A stretch of DNA of 10,261 bases from Actinomycetes bacterium (GTDB taxonomy: Bacteria > Actinomycetota > Acidimicrobiia > Acidimicrobiales > JAJYPT01), in the NCBI GenBank assembly GCA_021795135.1, contig JAJYPT010000053.1, forward strand, positions 1 to 10,261, written 5' to 3'. The notes under the pieces are model-generated. The model saw nothing but the letters and a program-made list of their open reading frames with translations, did no database searches and was not told where the DNA came from. Below are positions 5,621-10,261 of this stretch, piece after piece (positions within the stretch are counted from its first letter, which is position 1; each line of letters begins with the position of its first letter). Position numbers and translations under genes: made by a program.

Positions 5621-7028
5621 AACCCGTTTAGTAATTGCTTTTACTGCTGTAGGATTAGGAGCAGCAGCCATTACTGCCCTTGTGGTTCATCTGGCCTTTT
5701 CGGCCCAATTCAATAATTATTTATCGGCCCAACAAAAGATAACCCAACAAAATCTTATTCACACTTTGGTCTTTGATTATCAAAATCACCATGGGTGGAA
5801 AATAAGTTCTCTCAATCATTTAGACATGTATACAATGATGAATAATCTAGATGTTGAGGTATTAAATAATTCAGGTAAATTAGTTTGGTCTTCAAAAAAA
5901 ATTAACTCCTATATGCCTATGTCTAGGGAGATGTCTGAAAAAATGCTTTCTTCCACAAGACATCTCAATCAAGAATCTATTCCTCTATTTCTGGGTAAAT
6001 CCCATATTGGAACGGCTCTTATTCGCCTTCCACAATTAAAATTACCTGCTATAGATCAAGCTTTTGAAAAATCTGTAGAAAACCTTATTTTGGTAGCAAG
6101 CTTGGCTGCGGGCATGATTGCAATAATTATTGGTATAACTTTGGCAAGAAAGATTGTGGCTCCAGTACAGTCTCTAACTAATGCTTCTTTGGCTATGTCC
6201 AAGGGGCAATACAGCGCTCGTCTAAAGCCTTCTATCGGAGAGCTTGGAGAAATGGCTGTGGCATTTAATACTATGGCTACTACTATAGAAACCCAGGAAC
6301 GTTTGCGATATACCTTTTCAAGAGATATCGCTCATGAACTTAGAACTCCTCTTATGATCCTCCAGGGACAGATTGAGGCACTTCAAGATGGACTCATACC
6401 TTCTTCTGAGGAAACACTTTCATCTTTGCATAATGAAATTTTACGGCTTACAAGGCTTGTTGCAGATTTAGAAACAATGGCTTCTGCAGATAGTGCTGGA
6501 TTTTCATTACACAACCAAATCATATGCCTCGATGAATTAGCAGAACAAACTTTAGCTGATTTTCATGGACCTCTAAAAGAGGCAAACTTATTTATAAAAT
6601 CTCAACTTGATGAGCACGTGGAGGTATTGGGAGATCCTAATCGCTTACATCAAATATTTACTAATTTACTTTCTAATGCAACTAAATTTGTCCCTCCGGG
6701 TGGAACTATAGAAATTACATTGAAAAATAACGATTCTTATGCCCATTTATCTATCTCTGATAATGGACCTGGAATTGAAGAATCAGAAATTCCTTTTATC
6801 TTTGACCGCTTCTTTAGAGGTAAAGGAGTAAAATCGACCGGCTCAGGAATAGGTCTTGCTGTAGTAGCTGATTTAGTCCAAGCTCACAATGGCGAGATTT
6901 CGGTTGAAAGCAAAAAAGGACACGGAACAACTTTCTTATTGCGTTTTCCCAAGACTCCACAAAACCTCCACAACTCCTTTACATCTTCTTCATATCCAAA
7001 CTCTAAAGTTTTAAATAAAGCTAAATAA
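5604..7028 (+). CDS. BaeS-like HAMP sensor histidine kinase
   Basis: A complete 474-residue membrane kinase. Transmembrane helix 1 is at about 9-33. An extracytoplasmic sensor region of about 120 residues (34-155) follows, with a Met/His-rich stretch (HHGWK, MYTMMN, MPMSREMSEKM). Transmembrane helix 2 is at about 160-181 and HAMP at about 182-235. The phosphotransfer helix has H244 in AHELRTPL, and the ATPase domain has N354/N358, DNGPG (386-390), IFDRFFR and GSGIGLAV (413-420). All catalytic motifs are intact. The Met/His-rich sensor could bind a metal such as copper, which would suit the copper-protein gene downstream; this is a guess. ATG 5604 is chosen because TTAGGGG (5588-5594) lies upstream and the overlap suggests coupling. 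The poorly conserved C-terminal tail (about 451-474) contains the second copy of the 18-bp repeat. Confidence 0.95.
   Translation: MIRSLKTRLVIAFTAVGLGAAAITALVVHLAFSAQFNNYLSAQQKITQQNLIHTLVFDYQNHHGWKISSLNHLDMYTMMNNLDVEVLNNSGKLVWSSKKINSYMPMSREMSEKMLSSTRHLNQESIPLFLGKSHIGTALIRLPQLKLPAIDQAFEKSVENLILVASLAAGMIAIIIGITLARKIVAPVQSLTNASLAMSKGQYSARLKPSIGELGEMAVAFNTMATTIETQERLRYTFSRDIAHELRTPLMILQGQIEALQDGLIPSSEETLSSLHNEILRLTRLVADLETMASADSAGFSLHNQIICLDELAEQTLADFHGPLKEANLFIKSQLDEHVEVLGDPNRLHQIFTNLLSNATKFVPPGGTIEITLKNNDSYAHLSISDNGPGIEESEIPFIFDRFFRGKGVKSTGSGIGLAVVADLVQAHNGEISVESKKGHGTTFLLRFPKTPQNLHNSFTSSSYPNSKVLNKAK
6990..7007 (+). repeat. 18-bp exact direct repeat, copy 2
   Basis: Identical to 4851-4868. It falls within the codons for the variable C-terminal tail of the kinase (around SYPNSK), 21 bp before the stop. 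The tail may have been gained or altered by recombination through this sequence. Confidence 0.8.
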
Positions 7029-7098
7029 TTTTTCAAATAAAAATATAGAAACAGCAAAGCTATTTAGCTTAATTTAATTTCCTAGGAGAAATATAAAA

Positions 7099-7260
7099 TT
7101 GAGTGCAATGATGATATTTGGAAGAGGTTTTGGGATCTTGGGAATGATATTAATGATTTTTTTTGGGTTTATAATCCTGATTGGAATTATTGCCCTTGCT
7201 ATGTGGATAACACGCAAAGTATCGAGCATCGATAACCCCAAAGATCATCTCACACCTTAA
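7099..7260 (+). CDS. Small single-span membrane protein (53 aa)
   Basis: A short gene starting at TTG 7099 with a clear Shine-Dalgarno AGGAG (7084-7088) 10 nt upstream, and ending at TAA 7258-7260. The product begins MSAMMIFGRGFGILG, has one long hydrophobic helix (about residues 11-36, rich in Gly, Ile, Met and Phe), a basic ITRKV stop-transfer segment, and a short polar tail DNPKDHLTP. The general shape recalls the short membrane proteins that carry a SHOCT tail in other bacteria, but no SHOCT motif is visible here. In-frame ATGs at 7108 and 7111 are alternatives, but they lie about 20 nt from the AGGAG. It sits 70 bp after the kinase and 48 bp before the blue copper gene, on the same strand. 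A role as accessory to the kinase or the copper protein is possible; function unknown. Confidence 0.72.
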   Translation: MSAMMIFGRGFGILGMILMIFFGFIILIGIIALAMWITRKVSSIDNPKDHLTP

Positions 7261-7308
7261 GTTTTTATCAATACAATTTTAATAATTTAAATTCGTTTAC
7301 AAACAATT

Positions 7309-8043
7309 ATGTCAGAAAGAAAGAAAATGCAACCAAAAGCTAGTATTGGAATTGGTCTTATCACAATAGGCTTAATTGGTATCGCCATAGTAGGAATTTT
7401 TGCTTCAACCACATCCCTAAATCATTCTGACAGATCCAATACCTCAATAGGTAAAACTTTTAACAATATGGGCAAAAATAATAGGTCTAATACTAATAAC
7501 GGAATTAGACCTATGGGTCATGTAAGGTCAGGATCCAATTCTATGATGGATTCTAATAACAATAGACTGTCATCTGCTCAAGTAAATTCTTTAATTGCCC
7601 AAAGCGAACGTGGAGTAAAGATAAACCATAGTACAAATACTATCGTTTATAGCTCCTCAAAAGTTTCACTTGTTCCCCTGGCGGCTCCGGCTGCTTTGCA
7701 TATACCAGGAATGCAATGGGAAATTGATGGTTTGATAAATCCCACCATTGTCGTTCCGAAGGGAGCAAGCGTAAACGTAAATTTAATAAATGCTGACAAA
7801 GGATATATGCATGGTTTTGAAGTAATTAACGCATCACCTCCTTTTTCACAAATGGCAATGCGTCAAGGTCCCCGTGCATTTGCATCTAGTTTTATTATGC
7901 CTATTCCACCTGAAAATACCCTTGGACAATTTAGTAGCAGCTCCACTCAATTTCGTGCAGTTAGTAAGGGTACTTATTATTACATATGCCCAGTTCCTGG
8001 TCATGCTGCTCTAGGCATGGCGGGAAAATTTATAGTTTCATAA
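7309..8043 (+). CDS. Membrane-anchored rusticyanin/sulfocyanin-type blue copper protein
   Basis: A 244-residue type-1 copper electron carrier on the outer face of the membrane. A basic N-terminus and hydrophobic helix (about 11-33) form a signal-anchor. A flexible Asn/Ser/Gly/Met-rich linker (about 35-88) follows, then a cupredoxin domain (about 130-244). The copper ligands are visible as H168 (in YMHGFEV), C227, H232 and M237 in YICPVPGHAALGM. The C-x4-H-x4-M spacing equals that of rusticyanin, and the motifs ASPPFSQM and GTYYYICPVPGHAALGM-GK also resemble it. Such proteins carry electrons from iron oxidation in acidophiles, or to terminal oxidases as sulfocyanin. The long linker and anchor make it larger than mature rusticyanin. 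ATG 7309 has no clear Shine-Dalgarno motif; ATG 7327, after a purine-rich GAAAGAAAGAAA, would remove only six residues. It probably shares a transcript with the small membrane protein before it and the DUF929 gene after it. Confidence 0.88.
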   Translation: MSERKKMQPKASIGIGLITIGLIGIAIVGIFASTTSLNHSDRSNTSIGKTFNNMGKNNRSNTNNGIRPMGHVRSGSNSMMDSNNNRLSSAQVNSLIAQSERGVKINHSTNTIVYSSSKVSLVPLAAPAALHIPGMQWEIDGLINPTIVVPKGASVNVNLINADKGYMHGFEVINASPPFSQMAMRQGPRAFASSFIMPIPPENTLGQFSSSSTQFRAVSKGTYYYICPVPGHAALGMAGKFIVS

Positions 8044-8085
8044 ATTAATCCATTTGATCCTATTTTCAAAGCTAAGGAGACCCAG

Positions 8086-8984
8086 CTGAACAGCTCAAAT
8101 AATAATATTCCTGGCAGAAAAACCTACGGACGCATATCTAATCAATCTAGCCCTTCTAATCGAACACTCAAAACAGCTTGGATTATAATATTTGGTATTT
8201 TAGGTATCTTTATGGTGTTTTTTATTGCTAAATTTTATTTTTCTAAATCCCCAAGCCCATCATTTTCTCAAGCGCCCCCACAGTAGTAGATAAAGTCACC
8301 CATGTCGCAACTAAAACTTTCGATTCTGCTGGAACTGGATCCAATCTAGCTCCTCCAGTCAGAATATTTAATAGATCTATTTTGGCCAAAGCTGGATTGC
8401 CTAGGATAGTATATGTAGGAGCGGAATATTGTCCTTATTGCGCTGCAGAACGTTGGGCTGTAGTTGTAGCTCTGTCGCGTTTTGGGACATTCTCACACTT
8501 AGGAGCAACACATTCTTCAACTAGTGATGTATATCCTGGAACTAAAACTTTTAGCTTCTATAAATCTTCCTATAAAAGTAAATATATAACCTTTACTCCT
8601 GTTGAAACTCAATCAAATCAACCTCAGGGAAATTCATATGCCCCACTACAAAGCCTCACCTCAACAGAATCTCAACTTTTAAACACTTATGACACAACAC
8701 CTTATACTTCAGTTCAAGGTGGAATCCCGTTTCTAGATATTGCAAATCAATTTCTTATAACAGGAGCTACCTATAGTCCTGGAGTTCTAAGTGGGAAAAG
8801 CATGAATGAAATTGCCACAGAGATTACAAAACCGAACTCTACTATAAGCAACAATATAAACGCTTCGGCTAACTTAATTACCGCTGCTGTTTGTTCTGTT
8901 ACCCACAATCAACCCAGCTCAGTTTGCAACTCTGCCATAATTCATAAAACTTTAGGATATTTGAATAGTCTTCCTATTAAATGA
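8086..8984 (+). pseudogene. DUF929 thioredoxin-like protein, frameshifted at a C5 tract
   Basis: Two adjoining frames together give one normal membrane-anchored DUF929 protein. Part 1 runs from CTG 8086 to TAG 8284-8286. It follows a strong ribosome binding site AAGGAGA (8074-8080) and encodes a polar start plus one transmembrane helix (AWIIIFGILGIFMVFFIAKF). Part 2 is open in the other frame from before 8280 to TGA 8982-8984 and starts TVVDKVTHVATKTFDSAGTG. It contains the DUF929 core YVGAEYCPYCAAERWA (redox CPYC) and the late Cys pair AVCSVTHNQPSSVCNS. Adding one base in CCCCC (8275-8279) joins them into a 299-residue protein with Cys at 116 and 119. An in-frame TTG at 8382 could give only a 200-residue, unanchored product that lacks the first domain segment. 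The shift could be a sequencing error, slippage-based on/off switching or true decay. The family is a predicted extracytoplasmic thiol protein of unknown substrate. It is 42 bp behind the blue copper gene. Confidence 0.8.
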
Positions 8985-8994
8985 ACTCTAAAAT

Positions 8995-9011
8995 CTGGCT
9001 TCAAAAGCCAG
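8995..9011 (+). terminator. Weak stem-loop after the DUF929 gene
   Basis: CTGGCTT (8995-9001) pairs with AAGCCAG (9005-9011) across a 3-nt loop, 10 bp after the stop codon. No T-run follows at once; the nearest is T5 around 9023-9027. It may slow or protect the end of the operon transcript rather than terminate efficiently. Confidence 0.4.
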
Positions 9012-9382
9012 CGCCTCAGAACTTTTTAAAGTCAAAATCTGTCTAACAAATTTGTCTTTAAATAGCTTCTTGTAAAGGAAGTAACACCACTAGCACTTAT
9101 GAAAATTTTCTTTTTATGTCTTAAATTACCCTTATTTACAACGGTTACAAGAAAATAATTTATACTCCATATTACTTTTTGCTTGAATCATCTCCTTCTG
9201 TAGATAAGAAATTATTTAAAATTCAATCAAAGCTCCACAAGTTCTTCACAAATTCTTCATAACAAACTTGTAAATTCACCTTATGATGAAATCCTCAAAG
9301 TTTTTAGACACTTTTATGCCATGAAAAATCTAGTTCAAAGAATCAATACTATAGATATATTTATCCTGAAAAGGGAAAAATT
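9012..9382. other. Non-coding upstream region of the polytopic membrane gene
   Basis: No convincing gene is seen in this 371-bp AT-rich stretch. Its last 150 bp hold the phased heptamers (9233-9261), a -10-like TATGAT (9282-9287) and a 24-codon ORF, ATG 9321 to TGA 9393-9395 (MKNLVQRINTIDIFILKREK...). This small ORF has no ribosome binding site and ends overlapping the ATG at 9392. It might act as a leader peptide for the membrane gene, or be chance. Confidence 0.45.
9233..9287 (+). promoter_or_regulatory. Three phased heptamers plus -10 box: likely OmpR/PhoB-type activated promoter
   Basis: CTCCACA (9233-9239), CTTCACA (9244-9250) and CTTCATA (9255-9261) are direct repeats separated by 4-bp spacers AGTT and AATT, an exact 11-bp period. 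TATGAT (9282-9287) begins 20 bp after the last unit, so that unit occupies the -35 position. This is the layout of promoters activated by PhoB/PhoP-class regulators, where the operator replaces a -35 box. The regulator is not known; the two OmpR-type regulators in this window are candidates. Confidence 0.55.
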
Positions 9383-10261
9383 TTGCCTGGTATGAATGGG
9401 GCGCCACCTCTGTCCTTGCCGGGCTTTTATTCGCAACTAATACAACAAATAGGTTTATGGGTGATAATAACTATTATTTTTATAGCCATTATTTGGGTTA
9501 TTAAAAATCATTTTTCTAAATTATCCCCAAAACTATTAACTTTATTTTCAACTCCAGATCATATTCGCGCAAAAGATTTCCTCCGCCTTTCTCTTGCAGC
9601 ATTTTGGATTTTAGATGGAGTTTTGCAAGCTCAGCCAGCAATGGCAGGAAGTTTTCCTTCTCATGTAATAGGATCTGTATCTAATTCTCAACCTTTTTGG
9701 CTGGAATATATTTTACGTTGGGAAACTTATTTATGGCAGCTCCACCCTCGTTCCTTTGATATAGCAACAGTAATGATTCAAGTAGGTCTAGGAATAATTA
9801 TTCTTGGAACAAATAATTCATCACAAGCTAAATTTGGTCTATGGTTATCTATTGCCTGGTCATCATTAGTATGGGTAGGAGGAGAAGCTCTCGGAGGTTT
9901 ATTAGCTCCCGGAGCAAGTGTCATTTTCGGATCTCCTGGAGCTGCACTTTTTTATGCTATCGCAGCTGCAATACTAATGATGCCTAATGATATATGGTAT
10001 ACGAATAAAGCCTCAAACCTTATTCGTTATCTAGTTGGAGGGCTATTTATTTTTGGATCAGTTTTGGAAGTAGTCCCATCAGAAAGATTATGGAGTCCCA
10101 AATATTTATCCAATATGTTTGCAACCATGGCCAACACCCCTCAACCCTCATTTTTATCTTCGCCAATAGCAGATGTTGCACATTGGAGCTCTCAGGCTCC
10201 TTTTGCTTGGAATGCTTCTATATCGGTAATAATGCTAATCTTAGGTTTAGGGCTTATTTTT
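9383..10261 (+). CDS. Polytopic membrane protein, unknown function (3' partial)
   Basis: The frame is open from TTG 9383 to the window end: 293 residues seen, stop not reached. TTG 9383 is preferred because AAGGGA (9371-9376) lies 6 nt upstream; ATG 9392 (three codons later) is 15 nt or more away. The protein begins MPGMNGAPPLSLPGFY. Hydrophobic helices lie at about 23-40, 66-82, 127-143, 153-176, 182-203, 213-232 and 279-293. Motifs include FWILDGVLQAQPAM in helix 2 and GGEALGGLLAPGAS before helix 5. I recall similar 'LWLLDG-LQ-QP-M' membrane proteins, without assigned function, from actinobacteria and acidophilic Firmicutes, but cannot confirm this. It faces the same way as the copper operon, but its own promoter-like region suggests separate control. 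Transport or an accessory role in envelope metal or redox chemistry are both possible. Confidence 0.82.
   Translation, partial: MPGMNGAPPLSLPGFYSQLIQQIGLWVIITIIFIAIIWVIKNHFSKLSPKLLTLFSTPDHIRAKDFLRLSLAAFWILDGVLQAQPAMAGSFPSHVIGSVSNSQPFWLEYILRWETYLWQLHPRSFDIATVMIQVGLGIIILGTNNSSQAKFGLWLSIAWSSLVWVGGEALGGLLAPGASVIFGSPGAALFYAIAAAILMMPNDIWYTNKASNLIRYLVGGLFIFGSVLEVVPSERLWSPKYLSNMFATMANTPQPSFLSSPIADVAHWSSQAPFAWNASISVIMLILGLGLIF

Noticed and set aside
8272..8286. Programmed -1 ribosomal frameshift at the C tract
   Set aside because: The sequence G CCC CCA is not a canonical slippery heptamer and no strong hairpin or pseudoknot follows at the right distance; a base loss is simpler.

Overview
The window is AT-rich bacterial DNA that carries membrane, signalling and redox genes. 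No rRNA, tRNA, transposase or phage gene is visible. The best clues to the host are a rusticyanin/sulfocyanin-type blue copper protein and a DUF929 thiol protein, both families common in acidophilic, iron- or metal-oxidising microbes. An acidophilic bacterium, perhaps a low-GC relative of the Acidimicrobiia-type actinobacteria, fits, but this is inference. TTG starts look frequent, and one gene seems to start with CTG.

Layout. 1-675: the 3' end of a secreted PepSY-domain protein with a Ser-rich repeat stalk, followed by a strong intrinsic terminator (698-737). 676-973: a regulatory region with an 11-bp-phased direct repeat and a 13-bp perfect inverted repeat. 974-3090: an OmpR-type response regulator and its histidine kinase, overlapping by 4 bp. 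3091-3434: non-coding. About 3435-4049: a membrane-anchored TlpA/ResA-like thioredoxin. 4140-4793: a scrambled patch with an unrecognised minus-strand ORF abutting a decayed partial copy of the thioredoxin gene. 4916-7028: a second OmpR-type regulator/kinase pair overlapping by 17 bp. 7099-8984: a 53-aa membrane peptide (a short ORF with a good ribosome binding site), the blue copper protein, and a DUF929 protein whose anchor and catalytic domain are in different frames. 8985-9382: non-coding, with three 7-bp direct repeats at 11-bp spacing just upstream of a -10-like box. 9383-10261: the start of a polytopic membrane protein that runs off the window.

Working together. The second two-component pair is in line with the small membrane peptide, the copper protein and the DUF929 protein, with short gaps and no obvious terminator between them. 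This reads as an envelope redox module (electron carrier plus thiol protein) under linked signal control. The thioredoxin between the two signalling pairs fits the same theme of cell-surface thiol and metal chemistry. The phased direct repeats before genes 974 and 9383 have the geometry bound by OmpR/PhoB-family regulators, so either local regulator could act on them. The most notable oddities are the DUF929 frameshift at a C5 tract, the thioredoxin pseudogene joined to an antisense ORF, an 18-bp exact repeat bracketing the second two-component pair, and the phased operators.
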